64,000 bases of DNA from Notospermus geniculatus (GCA_002633025.1 NMRB01000517.1:194183-258182), one strand, 5' to 3'. Shown: positions 10,705-22,545, counted from the first letter of the stretch. Numbers and translations are program-made. The notes: generated from the letters alone by a model not told the origin.

Positions 10705-11375
10705 CAAGGAGGCTTGATGAACATTGTTAAGGAGACGGTGCCTCGTCGGCCGACAGATTCCCTGATCCGGGCTTCAGGAATGGTCTAGTCAAATTAGTCA
10801 ACACATGGACCAATCAGGGCCATTGTATTTAAGGTTCACAGAGTGAACTCAGTAACAGGTTTTTCGATTGGTTCTGATACTGTAGTATAGGTGATATTTG
10901 GAAGGTAGTGGCTTCTCCAATTATTTACAGCCCTGATAGCTGAGTGGTTATCACGTCTGCTCACCAAGTGGCAGGTCCCGGGTTCGAATCCCGGGTAAGG
11001 AATTTCATTCCCGGTTCTTCACGTCTGTCGCATGGGACAGTAAGCCGTGGTGCCTTGTACCTTGTGCCTTTACAAGGGCAAGTAAAAGACCCCATCCAAG
11101 TGAGGAACATGAGTAGCTTGAGATGGCCTCTTCCATACTTACCAGGGCCAATATGGCTTCGGCCCTGATGGAGGAAAAATCAAATACAAATACAAATTTG
11201 TCAAGGATGCTTGATAAACATAGCTAACCAGACGGCATCCCTTGGCAACGGATTTCCTCATGCTGGCTTCGGGATGACCAAATCAAATTCGACAACACAA
11301 GACCAATCAGGGCAACTGTATTTAGGTTTCAGACAGTGAAACTCACTCAAACAAGTTTTCTGATTGGTTGTGCCA
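10705..11375 (+). repeat. Pair of diverged 170-bp direct repeats around a SINE
   Basis: 10705-10880 (AAGGAGGCTTGATGAACATT, GACCAATCAGGGCCATTGTA, TTCGATTGGTT) and 11203-11375 (AAGGATGCTTGATAAACATA, GACCAATCAGGGCAACTGTA, TCTGATTGGTT) are the same sequence with many differences. Confidence 0.7.
10928..11200 (+). mobile_element. SINE-A copy
   Basis: Head CCTGATAGCTGAGTGGTTAT with box B GGTTCGAATCC, complete body and a CAAATACAAATACAAAT tail. It sits between two diverged copies of a 170-bp sequence (10705-10880 and 11203-11375). Confidence 0.88.
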
Positions 11376-11602
11376 TTTAGCATTGGGTACTTTGATGACA
11401 TTCTGGATGGTTGGGAGACGGTTAGTTGGAAGCTGAGGTTTGCACAAGATTACTTCTTTTCACATGCAGAGTGCATTCTTTTCTCAATCCCTGCAATCAA
11501 ATTGTGATGATGGAACACTGTCCAGAGGTAGCAGAATTGAATTCAGCTGCTGGGCCTGGGTCATGATCCATCTTCAATTTTGGTCTTAAAATGCCATTCC
11601 TA

Positions 11603-12211
11603 GTTTCTTCCCTGAGATGGATAATGCCACCTGTCGTAAAGAGTGCAGGCCAAAATTTGGTTACCAGAAGTTACCATGCCTGAGTACTAAACAGTCCTCC
11701 CTTGCGATTATGAACCCTTCAGTAAACTCCCTACGCAGTTGTGAGTCGCGCCCCCTTCGGTTTACTCGCTCTCCACAACTGCTTAACTTCGTGGAAGTCG
11801 CCGCGTTCGGTCAACAGATGGCGTCAGGGCCTGGCGCGAGTTTTACAGCCTATCAGCTCGCTGCTTTCAGAACTCTTTGGCCCGTCGGCAACGGATGTTC
11901 TTGTGCTACCATGGCTACGAACCGCTCGGCCAATGAAAAAGTGTCTCAGGCCAGCTTGGTTACCGGTTGCTCGGTGCTCTCATTGGTCGACTCTCTCAGC
12001 GCCACCTGTTGACCGAACGCGGCGAATTTTACGAAGTTAAGCAGTTGTGGAGAGCGAGTAAACCGAAGGGCGCGCTGTACACAACTGCGTAGGGAGTTTC
12101 TTCCCTTCCGTGGATAATGCCACCTGACCCAAGAGTGCAGGCCAAAATTTGGTTACCAGAAGTTACCATGCCTGAGTACTAACAGTCCTCCCTTGCGATT
12201 ATGAACCCTTC
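11603..12211 (+). repeat. 116-bp direct repeats flanking MITE-8
   Basis: The block GTTTCTTCCC ... GGATAATGCCACCTG ... GAGTGCAGGCCAAAATTTGG ... GATTATGAACCCTTCAG occurs at 11603-11723 and again at 12096-12213, directly on either side of the fold-back, with only a few differences. Confidence 0.8.
11724..12099 (+). mobile_element. MITE-8 fold-back with long arms, copy 1
   Basis: Inverted ends AAACTCCCTACGCAGTTGTG and CACAACTGCGTAGGGAGTTT extend into arms of roughly 90 bases (CTCGCTCTCCACAACTGCTT / AAGCAGTTGTGGAGAGCGAG). Related to 60162-60415. It is bracketed by 116-bp direct repeats (11603-11718 and 12096-12211). Confidence 0.8.
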
Positions 12212-12213
12212 AG

Positions 12214-12884
12214 GGTCCAAAGGTTAAGTTCGTACTAACATACATGTCATGAAATTTTGGGAGCCAGGCGTTGGGTTCATAATATCCGGGAGTTTGTAAA
12301 ATTAAGGTTCGTAAGAGCAAGGGTGCACTGAACTTCTTTAACCCAGACTCCCAATAGGCTGCCCGTCAAGTCAGATAGCAACGTAAACAGGTTTTTGCTT
12401 TTGCCAACCCCTAAGTCATGAGAATGATGAATAGACATGACAATGCAATGTGATCGCACGCATCCTCGGTCAAATTCGGTATGCATGACCACCGACTCAA
12501 TACCCAGCGAAATGTCAGGACTGATTTGTCTGTCGAAGTGTTCAACAAGCTCTTGGTCAGTGCCGAGACCTTTGCATGGGGGAGATCAGATGCTGACGTG
12601 CTTTGACTTACCGTTGACACATCGCGTGTCAAAGGTACAATTTCTTGGTTTTGTCTTGGTGCCAAAGTTACAATGTAGCTAATATTTAGGGGGGTGGGCT
12701 CCCTGTTTGTCAAGGGAGTTGACACGTTGGTGATGAATTGGGTTTTGTGTTGGAAAATCGGTTTGGCACTTTTGCTGTGTTTCTTGTTTTCCCCTCAACT
12801 TGTTTGCGAAGATCAAGTGCTCACTACAGAAGCTGTTCATTTCATTTTCTGGTGAGTGCATCCCAGAACCTGTAGAGCACTGAA
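12214..12884. other. No recognised gene
   Basis: Overlapping ORFs of 70-104 codons on both strands (12411-12725 minus is the longest) show no recognisable motif or splice structure. Confidence 0.5.
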
Positions 12885-13315
12885 CAAAAGCACCTTGGAC
12901 AGGAGTAGGCCCAAGAGAGAAGCATGCACCTAGGACAGGAGTGGGCCCAGTAGATAAGCACCTAGGACAGGAGTGGGCCCAGTAGATAAGCACCTAGGAC
13001 AGGANNNNNNNNNNNNNNNNNNNNNNNNNNNNNNNNNNNNNNNNNNNNNNNNNNNNNNNNNNNNNNNNNNNNNNNNNNNNNNNNNNNNNNNNNNNNNNNN
13101 NNNNNNNNNNNNNNNNNNNNNNNNNNNNNNNNNNNNNNNNNNNNNNNNNNNNNNNNNTGGGCCCGGTAGAGAAGCACCTAGGACACGGGTGGGCGTGGGA
13201 GAGAAGCATGCACCTAGGACAGGAATGGGCCCAGTAGAGTAGCACCTAGGACAGGAATGGACCCAGTAGAGTAGCACCTAGGACAGGAATGGACCCAGTA
13301 GAGAAGCACCTATGG
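12885..13315. repeat. About 32-bp minisatellite with assembly gap
   Basis: Units GCACCTAGGACAGGAGTGGG CCCAGTAGA(T/G)AA recur on both sides of 153 N (13005-13157). The gap almost certainly hides more copies, so its length is unreliable. Confidence 0.9.
13005..13157. other. Assembly gap
   Basis: 153 N inside a minisatellite. Confidence 1.
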
Positions 13316-13339
13316 ACTGACGAGCACCTTGCTCGTCAG

Positions 13340-13440
13340 TCCATAGCATGGGACAGTAAGTCATGGTGCCTTGTACCTTGTGTCTGCAAGGGCAAGTAAA
13401 AGACCCCATCCAAGTGAGGAACACGAGTAGCTTGAGTCCA
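13340..13440 (+). mobile_element. SINE-A body fragment
   Basis: Only the body from CATGGGACAGTAAGTCATGG to ACGAGTAGCTTGAG is present. It begins at the edge of the 32-bp array and lacks both head and tail; a scrap ACAAATACAAACCC at about 13515 may be its displaced tail. Confidence 0.7.
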
Positions 13441-13824
13441 CAGTGGATCTGTTAGCAGCCGTACAGGACTTGACCATAGTGATACGGGAACAGACGGAAG
13501 CCATTGGAAACGTACAAATACAAACCCAGGAGTAGCTTGCCATGGCATCCAGAGATCAGGCTTCAATTGCTCTCAGTCTTAGCTGATGAAGGGCTGGTAA
13601 ATATTAGCAATGGGAGGTCAGCTGGTATATTAGCGTTGAATGGTTTGCTAATATTAGCAATGAAGGGTTGGCCAATATTTGAGTTCCCTCAGTAATCAAA
13701 AATACCAACAGTCACAGCAAACATCCAGGTAGCTTTGAAACTTCTATCAATGATGGAAATGTGACCTTGGTCTAGCTTAAGATTTGTTGCTGTCCACAAG
13801 AGCTTTGTATTTCACTCGTACCAG

Positions 13825-14040
13825 GTCCTGAAAGCCAAGTGGTTATCACGTCCGCTAAACAAGTGTCTGATCTCGGGTTCGAATCCAGCCCAAGCCAACG
13901 AGATTAATCATCCCTGGCTCTTCAGTCTGTTGCATGGGACAGTAAGCCGTGGTGCCTTGTACCTTGTGCCTTTACAAGGGCAAGTAAAAGACCCCATCCA
14001 AGTGAGGAACATGAGTAGCTTGAGATGGCCTCTTCCATAC
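13825..14040 (+). mobile_element. SINE-A copy, 3' truncated
   Basis: Head CCTGAAAGCCAAGTGGTTAT, box B GGTTCGAATCC, body to GATGGCCTCTTCCATAC, then unrelated sequence. Confidence 0.85.
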
Positions 14041-14923
14041 TAATTATTTCTGTCTGAGAGCAATAATTGACTATCTGACAGCAAACTTTCGGCAGAAAAC
14101 TGTCACGTGGAGCAGCGCCTTTATTCTTGGCCATTTTTAGTTTGGTGTAACCTCACTTTACTTCTTCTCGGCCATCCATGATGGGGCCAACCAAAAAGCC
14201 TTTCTTGGCCAACCGAAGCCTTTCTTGGCCAACCAAAGCCTTTCTTGGCTGCCCTGTCTATCACATACAAGTGTATCAACGCAAGGTTTTTTGTCCCCCT
14301 GTATTAAGAATGCTTTTAGCCGTGCCTGGATATTTACAGGAATAATAGACTCGCTCGTGAGAACTCTCGAGGGAGCGAACACTGAAATACTCCATCAGCG
14401 TAACAGTGATAGGATTTCATGAAAATTACTTACCATTCAATTGATGGTAATTTGTACTTAGCGGGCCGGTGTGACCTTTAGAAATGCGTGGGTGTTGTGT
14501 TAGTTCGGGTCGTGCAAAGATGTCAAGAGAGGTTTGGCATTTTTATATTGGAATGATTCTGCGATTGAGTTATGCTGACGACTGATTTGATGAGGTATTT
14601 TCGTCGCGGATTGTTTCTTGCTTTCGGGAGGATTCCTTCGGCGAAATGTCAGAGTGGGTCCCTAAGGAGACGTTATTAATAAGGAGAAGTCTGACTGGTA
14701 GTTTGAAGTACAATCTTCAAATTGTCTGCCCCCAAAAAATGTGGTAGTAAACTCACCTATTATTTATTCAGCAACATCTTTGTGAAATACCCTATACATC
14801 TTGAAAATATCCAACCCATACAAGATGGCTGCCAAGGAGGCCATATTGGATCTAATTCTCACTGGTTACCTGAAATGCCATGGCTGATTGGTTGATTGCT
14901 GTGCCTTTTGCAGTTTGTGTTTG
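14041..14923. other. No recognised gene
   Basis: Three short units of CTTTCTTGGCCAACC(A/G)AAGC at 14197-14250; otherwise unremarkable. Confidence 0.5.
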
Positions 14924-15203
14924 TATTAGATTTTTCCATCAGGGCCGAAGCCATAGCATTATTGGCCCTGGTACATTGTAAGTATGGAAGAGGCCATCTC
15001 AAGCTACTCATGTTCCTCACTTGGATGGGGTCTTTTACTTGCCCTTGCAATGGCACAAGGTACAAGGCAGCACGGCTTACTGTCCCATGCAACGGATGTG
15101 AAGAGTCGGGGATGATTTAGCCATATAGCCCAGGCTGGATTTGAACCTGGGACCTGCTGCTTGCCAAGCAGACATGATAACCACTGGGCTATCAAGGCTC
15201 TTC
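14924..15203 (-). mobile_element. SINE-A copy
   Basis: Minus strand. The tail side is at 14924 (AGATTTTTCCATCAGGGCCG) and the head at 15203 (GATAGCCCAGTGGTTATCAT on the minus strand). Confidence 0.88.
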
Positions 15204-15219
15204 TTTTTGTACCTGATCA

Positions 15220-15480
15220 TACAATACTGTACATATAATTCATAGATACAGAATAGCACAAAATTGACACACAACATGATATAAAACAAGAAGTCAATCT
15301 CCAGAATTCACGAATTTTCGACCCCAACCGGGGTCTTTTTCAAGTGGAACTTTACAATCTGAAACTCTAGAGAAGACTGAGCTGAAACCTGAATGCAGGA
15401 CTACATAACCTGGACTACATAGACAGGACAAACAAGCAATTAAGGAAAGAATAGCGACCAAGCCCCACGGGTGGCCGCTG
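15220..15480 (-). mobile_element. Retroelement-like terminal fragment with hammerhead-like motif, copy 2
   Basis: Minus-strand relative of the element at 1-215. Its hairpin is at 15320-15335 and the GAAA follows at 15319-15316. The next short stem is a perfect AATTC/GAATT pair here, while copy 1 has a mismatch. A third scrap (AAGTCAACTTCCAGAT) is at about 15868-15883. Confidence 0.5.
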
Positions 15481-17399
15481 GACAATTAAGGTTGGGGGCT
15501 ACCTATAGCTGAGCTCATTCCCTAGTGGCAATCCACGGAACTGGCCTTTGTGCGACCAGTCATTCACATTCAGATTAAATCCGCTCACCCTGGTATACTG
15601 TTTTCGAAAACCAATCTTCAGTGTACGTGCCGACCCTAAATCTTTTGTGTCCACTGCGGGTATTGTTCAGCTCTGTCACTGGTGCTTTGGTCACAAGTGG
15701 CCGAACAGAGTTTACNCCCAGCCTGACCAGAGTTTAGGCAACTGGCGCAGAGCTTCATTTGGCTGAAAGAAAGTTTATAAATTAATAAAAATGACATGTG
15801 TAATACATAACAAGCAACAAAGCGAAAAGATGCACAAAGGTCAACACAAAGTAAAGGAATATAAAGGAAGTCAACTTCCAGATTTGTAGGAAAAGACAGA
15901 ATGGATAATGCAAATCACTGAGCAATGAGAGGAATAAGGCGAGGAGGATTAGAGCAAATAAGGGGGGAAAAAAGGGGAGGAAAATAATTCATACATTGTT
16001 CAGTCATGGATGGACTTGGGTTGCCACGTATCACCTCCTTCTTTGCTTTTGGTTGTCACAGATCTTTCTCGTTTGTAACTTGACAAGCCAGAAAAGCCCT
16101 CGTTGCTTGTATGAGAGAAGAAAAAGTGGAAATTCTCACCCAAGTAAACTGACACATTGTGTGATATTTGGTCAAAAATTGGGCCTGTGAACCTAGCAAT
16201 TATTGCCACAGTGTGGACGTATTCTTTACAGAGCACTCAACAGTGTAGAGCCTGGACACCATCCAAGGGAAAGTTATCCAGATATTTCCACTCCTGTGTG
16301 CTGTTGCCAAGGAATTACGTGGATACAAAGAGATATGACAGCCTTCGCCTGAAGATTTCAACAAACATCACTGACATTTCTCTGTGACTATTACTGCCAA
16401 ATGAGTTGGAGCTTTGTCTTGTATTTTGGTAGATTTTTCCGTCAGGGCTGAAGCCATAGCATTATTGGCCCTGGTAGTATGGAAGAGGCCATCTCAAGCT
16501 ACTCATGTTCCTCACATGGATGGGGTCTTTTACTTGCCCTTGCAAAGGCACAAGGTACAAGGCACCACGGCTTACTGTCCCATGTGACACACGTGAAGAG
16601 CCAAGAATGGTCAAACCCATATATGACCTGGATACAAACCCGGGACCTGCTGGTTGCTATTAAGCAGACATGATAACCAATAAGCTATCAGGACTTCTCC
16701 TCAGTTGAAGCTATGCTAACTCATTCTTGACATTGAAACAAGATTTAGCAAGAAAAAGGAAGTAGGCGTACTTTGGGTTTGATGATACAAAAATTGACCC
16801 CAGCATCTCACCAACAACACATCAATGGAAAAAGTATGTAGAATTTTACCAAATATCGAATTTCTAATACTGAACCTCTCCATATGACAGTACAATGGAT
16901 CCCAGTTTCAAATCTCCAACACGTCAATTGAAAATTTTTCATTGTGTGCGATTTACAACTTTCCACACGACTTCCAGCAAGAAACCAAGCAAGAAGTCGA
17001 TGATATTGTAACAAATGGTCTCTTAACTCGAAAAATGATGGTTCTGATCGATTTGAAAATCCCCGTGTGAATTAATTGAATCCTATAACAAAACACCGTA
17101 CATATTTCAAACGACTTTTCAATATTGAATAATGACGGTGACGTATCGTTCTATCTAGCTATTTAAACTGGTGAATTTAGGAGGTCATTAATGCTGTTAA
17201 TGGTGGCATAAAGCTTCCGAATGTGCCATTCACGGACAAGCGCGTGATACATCGGGTGGCAGTCACGGCGTGACAGTGCTGCGGTTATTTCGTGTCAACT
17301 GGCGATTACGGGAAATAAATTTGAGAGTAAAATTTGTTGCAGTGTAGTTTTTGGGCACGTAAAGAACAGAGTGTTTTAAGTTAGAGTAGGCCTACACCA
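15481..17399. other. No gene apart from the SINE at 16425
   Basis: Contains one N (15716), purine-rich sequence at 15890-15990 and no recognised exon. Confidence 0.5.
16425..16700 (-). mobile_element. SINE-A copy
   Basis: Minus strand, complete. GTAGATTTTTCCGTCAGGGC marks the tail side and the head ends at 16700 with CTATCAGGACTTCTCC. Box B has decayed (GGTTTGTATCC on the minus strand). Confidence 0.85.
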
Positions 17400-17925
17400 C
17401 CATAGACCTTTCCAACAAAGGTGGTGGCCAACTGGTTCTCCCAGGGGAGCCTTATGGCCTAGTGGTCGTCAGGTCTGCTTAGCAAGCTGCAGGTCTAGCA
17501 AGCTGCAGGTCCTGGGTTCGAATCCATCCTGGGCCATATGGGATTAATCATCCCTGGCTCTTCAGTCTGTCACATGGGACAGTAAGCCATGGTGCCTTGT
17601 ACATTGTGTCTTTGCAAGGGCAAGTAAAAGACCCCATCCAAGTGAGGAACATGAGTAGCTTGAGATGGCCTCTTCCGTACTTACCAGGGCCAATAATGCT
17701 ATTGCTTTGGCCTTGACAGAAGATCAAACTATCCAAACTAGTTCTCCCACCACACGTCGCGGCCATTCATTGTCCAAGCATAATATGACACTACCAAACG
17801 CATCCTCTCAGACAATTATTTTACCAAACATTTATGTCTACAGTCCGCTTGACCAGCTTACCATGCCAGCAGCCATTGAATGGTATTAAGCTTCTGACAT
17901 CATTATATGGTGAGAACTACGAGCC
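17400..17925 (+). mobile_element. MITE-1 copy interrupted by a SINE
   Basis: The left end CATAGACCTTTCCAACAAAG is at 17400 and the body resumes at about 17735 (CACACGTCGCGGCCATTCAT). Between them sits SINE-A at about 17442-17722, flanked by near-identical target duplications (CAACTGGTTCTCCCA and AAACTAGTTCTCCCA). Confidence 0.75.
17442..17722 (+). mobile_element. SINE-A copy nested in MITE-1
   Basis: Head GCCTTATGGCCTAGTGGTCG, a duplicated AGCAAGCTGCAGGTC in the anticodon region, box B GGTTCGAATCC, full body. Near-identical 15-base flanks come from the host MITE. Confidence 0.85.
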
Positions 17926-18002
17926 GACACCTTTGGACTCAGTTATCTATTGCAGTACCTCATTTCGAATTGAGTTCTTTTATGAATTGATAAGTTTTGC
18001 AA

Positions 18003-18133
18003 GCAGCCATCTTCCCAAAATTAGGTCATCGTCATGGAGATTTCCCCCAGTGGGATGGGAGAACCAATCATCTGTCACTCTGGAAGAGAATCTCCATGGT
18101 GATGACCTAATTTTTGGCAAGATGGCTGCTAGC
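18003..18133 (+). mobile_element. MITE-7 palindrome, copy 2
   Basis: Arms CAGCCATCTTCCCAAAATTA and ATTTTTGGCAAGATGGCTGC. The loop GAACCAATCATCTGTCACTC matches copy 1 closely. Confidence 0.7.
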
Positions 18134-19847
18134 GAAACTCATCTTGGCCTTCACATTTTCAATGGTCTTGGGCCTTGACAGCCGGAGAGCATTGCAACAA
18201 ACTATGCCTTCTGTATGAAATCCAACGTCAACAGCAATCCGCACTTGACCTCGCTAGACTTGACCGTCTTGCTCCGAGCGTGTAGTCACAATTCATTAAC
18301 CAATCAGAATACTCGTACTATCTTAAGATTTCGTCCTCTTGGAACATACATCACCCACCCAAATTTACGCCGCACAGCCCAAGGCACCGCGGAAGAAATT
18401 GTTTTGCGTATTGTTTCTTTTATACTGATTAAGCATTAATGAGACAGCGAAACTTGATTTGGTGTGTTAATATGACGGCCGCGATGCTCTGCCGTCGGTG
18501 ATACGCTCAACGGGAATCGGCGTACTTACGAGCTGCTAATGATGTAGCCTGTGAGTCGGATAGACACCCTTGACTGCTGAACCGTATAAGACCAGACTGA
18601 AGCATGACTACTGGGTGTCGTCTTGTTGCAATATGAATACCAAAATACATTTCGTTAAAAAATGTATCTCGTGTACATTCCCTTACCAAGTAACTTTTTA
18701 TTCAAGGGTGTTTGGTATGTATGCCATCTGCCACTTTCTAGCAATCTTATATTTATCAGCTCACACGGGATGGAAATGCCAAGTAGTCTGAGTCTAGCAA
18801 TAATCATGATCTCGCCTCTATTTTGCAGACGTTTTGGGAGGATGTTAGATGCTTGTGGTAGAAGAACGAGTGGCAATAATATTGCCCATTTTGAGACTCT
18901 TGGTGCAATAATATTGCACGTGTATGGCAGCCATTGTTGGAAACAGGCCTTTACAGGTGCATAAAATATTTCAGGGGCTCTGTGCAGACTGTAGGTCTAT
19001 TAAATACAAATTTTTATCTTTACTTGCTTTGTGGAAATCATCCAAGGGCATGGAGTTGTGCATCCTCAATCATACCATGCCAGTTGATTTGCTAATTAAA
19101 TAACAGAGCATGGTCCTATGATTGGATCCTCGAGACCCTAGCCATAATTTACTCTTGATGACACCATGTTTCACTTCTTGCTTCTGATATGAATACATTT
19201 TCTGACAAGCTTGATTGGCCTTGCCCACCTAGAACATCACACCCGTCAGTTACCTCGCGCCCACGCATATTACCGATCATCACGTATCTCACACTCGCGA
19301 AGCGATGACATTTTCCAACGTCAATAACGTGATTTATTTCCAACGTACCCTGGTGATAACTAATGACGTGCCTGGAAATAACTTTACTATATTAGCTCCC
19401 TCTATGGAGTAGAGGTATGCAAGATTGTGACGCGGCGGTTCGGTGTGGGCGGCCCGCAGCTTGCGGAAATGTTTAACACTTCAAGATCTAAGAGATATGA
19501 AAAATTCGTAATGGAACATTGGCCATATTATGATTGTAGCAACACCATATTTAGCTGATCACCGATGAAGTGAGATGCGTCTGCTTCTATTTGTTTTATT
19601 GGTTTGTAAACACTGTTTATTTTTACTCGTGCGTCTGCCTCTAGCAGTAACTTGTGGTAAGATTAATGTTGTATGATATTTATAGACCGGATATTGCCGT
19701 CTTCTAGTGGTGAAAGATCATCGTCAGTGAGTTTTACATTACAGAAGTACCATGATAGCCACAGACAGTCGCTGCCGTTAGATGAAGTCTTGGCCCATGA
19801 ATATTTTGGTGTGGATTAACTTGCTTAGATTGAGAGCCTATTTATAG
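18134..19847. other. No recognised gene apart from a MITE-10 fragment
   Basis: No exon recognised. Confidence 0.5.
18855..18935 (-). mobile_element. MITE-10 fragment
   Basis: Contains TGGCAATAATATTGCCCATT and TGCAATAATATTGCACGTGT, the paired arms of the family seen at 30522-30950. Confidence 0.55.
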
Positions 19848-20083
19848 AGCTTTCCAACAAAGATGGTGGCCTACTCCCACCATACGACGTCGTGGCCATT
19901 CATTTTCCAAGCATGACATACTACCAAAGGCATCCTCTCAGATAATTATTTTACCTAAACTTTTGTGCCCATCAGGCCCGCTTGACCAGCTTAGCGAGCC
20001 AGCGGCCGTTGAATGGTATTAAGCTTCTGACGTCATATGGTGAGAACTGTTAGACCGCCATCTTTGTTGGAAAGGTCTTAGCC
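19848..20083 (+). mobile_element. MITE-1 copy
   Basis: Inverted termini AGAGCTTTCCAACAAAGATG and the reverse complement CATCTTTGTTGGAAAGGTCT enclose the family body (ATAATTATTTTACCTAAACT, CCGCTTGACCAGCTTAGCG). It carries CGTCATATGG near the right arm. No coding capacity. Confidence 0.8.
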
Positions 20084-20085
20084 TA

Positions 20086-20212
20086 AGAATCCATTCACCC
20101 GACTTTCGAGCAGTGCGATGCCACATCCTTTGTGACCAACGCCGCGGAAACAAACAATGCTTTTGAGCGTTTGCTGCTTGAAAATCGCCTGAATGGATTC
20201 TTAGCCTAAAGA
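20086..20212 (+). mobile_element. Short fold-back element next to MITE-1
   Basis: Inverted ends: TTAGCCTAAGAATCCATTCA at the left, and its reverse complement TGAATGGATTCTTAGCCTAA at the right. The interior pairs partly (AGCAGTGCG / CGCTCAAAAGC). It abuts the end of a MITE-1 copy, whose final bases GGAAAGGTC it directly follows. Confidence 0.65.
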
Positions 20213-20739
20213 TCCTGACCACTTTGTTAGTGCCGCCATCTGTTGTCGACTTCAGGTACCGAGGCTGGGTCTCCCGATGCCATATTCCAACTAGCGCCCC
20301 CTTTGATAATTCACTTCCCTTTCAGTTCAATTCTTCTCAATACCCCTCTCGTCCTACTATAATTCCATAACCTGTTATACCTTTTCCTAACGAACCCTTG
20401 TCTATCCTTTTTCATAGACGTCGATAGTGGTCCAGGTAGGTGAAAAATCAAGTCACATCAAATAGCTTGACACAAAAGCACTTAAAATGTCAAAATTGCA
20501 CTTATGCACTGAATGTACATGTATTTGTGGCAAATGCAAGATTCGTTTTTCGCTTCCACGATTTCCGTAGGCTCTTTGCTTTTTCTAGGAGTGTGGTTTT
20601 AAATTCTTTTACTGGGTTGAAAGCCAGATGTTGATCATTTTCACAGTAAAAGAAGATTCTCGTCTTCTTCCTTAGCAACCATTATCTGTTTTTCCCGCCG
20701 GCTACCTGTTGTAAAATTGTTGTTATCTGTTCGTTGCCA

Positions 20740-21150
20740 CCTACACCTACACCCACACTTCTCACCATCCCGAAAAAGAATTCTTTTCTGTAACCTAGTG
20801 GCCATATTGTCCAGCTGCCTGTCTCACAGTGTCTATCACCAACTTACTCACCAACACTCACCATACCGATTGTCTGTCTGGCACTGACTTGCTCACCAAC
20901 ACTTTTACCATTCTGAGCTGTCTGTCTGTCTCTCTTCACTGACTTACTCACCAACACTTTTCACCATTCCAGTTGTCCGTCTGGCACCAACTGGCTCACA
21001 AACACTTTTCACCATTCTGTCTGTCTGTCTTTCACTGTCTTTACTCACCAAAACTCACAACTGCAGTGTGTCCATCAGTCACTGATTCACCAACACTTTC
21101 ACCATTTCAATCTGTCTGTCTATCACAGCCATAAAAATTTTTCACCAAGA
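20740..21150. repeat. Degenerate TGTCTGTCTG / CACCAACAC tandem region
   Basis: Repeats of CTCACCAACACTTTTCACCA and GTCTGTCTGTC with CACTGACTTACTCAC alternate at a period of roughly 60-70 bases, strongly diverged. Confidence 0.7.
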
Positions 21151-21989
21151 CTTACCATATTCATATGTGTTTGCTTAATTTTGTTCGATTGTTGTTATGC
21201 TTAACCCTCTTGCTCCTAAAACCCACAAGAACTGTGCCTTTCAGGGGCAAATCCAGGACCCAAGGAACGACAACTCGGACCCAATGCCTATTTAGTGAAA
21301 TTCGTGGTGGATTTCAACAAATGGTTTGGGGACAGACCTTATATATTGGTCTGTGACCTCTTAAAGATGATTTTACGGTATATTCACTTCTATCGTCATA
21401 GACGAAATAATGTGCAATCAAAAAGTATCTATTTTGGGTGCAATATAACAGGAAAATTTGATGGACTCGATCTTTTGCATTGTCTGACAACTTCTCTCTG
21501 GAAGGTCACCCTGATGTTAAGTCCGATCACGAACCCTCCTCCGCCCACCAAACATCGAGTATCACTGTGTGATCTTACCTATCGGAAGGAGTTTTTTCGG
21601 AGTTGAATGTTTGGCATTTTGATGACCTTCCACACGTCTCATGAGAATAATGATCGGGTCAGCATTTCCGGGATGGTGTGGTCTCCATTCTTTATGAACG
21701 GTATTTTGCGATGGATCAGCTTTGGCAAAATATCTGAGCCATTGAGCCAGATGTCAACATTTTGATGTGAAAAATCCAGAAATAAACTAAAATCTCATTA
21801 ACCTCCAACTTCTAACCTGCATTCAACTTAACGCAAATTCAGTCGCATCTTAAGATTTGCAAAGCATTGCAACTCATGTAGGCCTACATGTATTTCCATA
21901 AACGAGGCAATAGGCCTATACCTACCAAAACAAAGCATATGCAGTTCGCAGGGCATATTGTGTAAAATAGGCATCAACCATTACATGCC
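21151..21989. other. No recognised gene
   Basis: An ORF at 21295-21606 (103 codons) has no motif I recognise. Confidence 0.45.
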
Positions 21990-22545
21990 CCCAACTTGCA
22001 TCATTACTAGAAACATGATGCAACATGCATCATTTATACCTCTTTAATGCATCATGCATCAAATATGCTCCAAAGTAAAGAAGTTGATTCAGCTGCAATT
22101 TATCACATGCGTGTGCACGATCCATGGATCTATCCAGTGCATGATTGATGCAACGTGCATCATTTATACCTCTTTAATGCATCAAATATGCTCCAAAGAA
22201 GTTGATTCTGGTACATGTTTAAAGGACCACTGTATTGCATCTTTCTGTCGACAGCCGGCGCCACCGGCACCATGCTCCAATACTGTAGTTAAGCCTTTCG
22301 CCCCAGTGTTGGAGAATGTATGATTACAGTCTCGGTCACCCAGCCGCTGGGGATCGAACAAGTTTGTGTAGCAGTACTGCGGAACGAAACGGCTGGCTGC
22401 GCGAGACTAGTTGCATGCGGTAGTTTACCAAGTCGTTAATAGAGGTCTCCCCTTAACGCGGGTAGGTGTAACGCAGGATTGGGAAGCAATACTGTGGTCC
22501 TTTAAAGAACATGCATCAAATATGCTTTGGAAAATAGATCGATCT
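21990..22545. repeat. Duplicated ATGCATC-rich block interrupted by a MITE
   Basis: ATGATGCAACATGCATCATT, ATACCTCTTTAATGCATC and AATATGCTCCAAAG occur twice (about 22013-22090 and 22146-22205), and a third scrap follows at 22508. The separate inverted-repeat element 22217-22507 lies between the second and third. Confidence 0.7.
22217..22507 (+). mobile_element. MITE with AAAGGACCACTGTATTGC ends
   Basis: Left TTTAAAGGACCACTGTATTG and right CAATACTGTGGTCCTTTAAA are inverted repeats of 20 bases with one or two mismatches. The interior includes CGCCGGTGGCGCC-like pairing. Inserted in the duplicated ATGCATC block. Confidence 0.75.
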
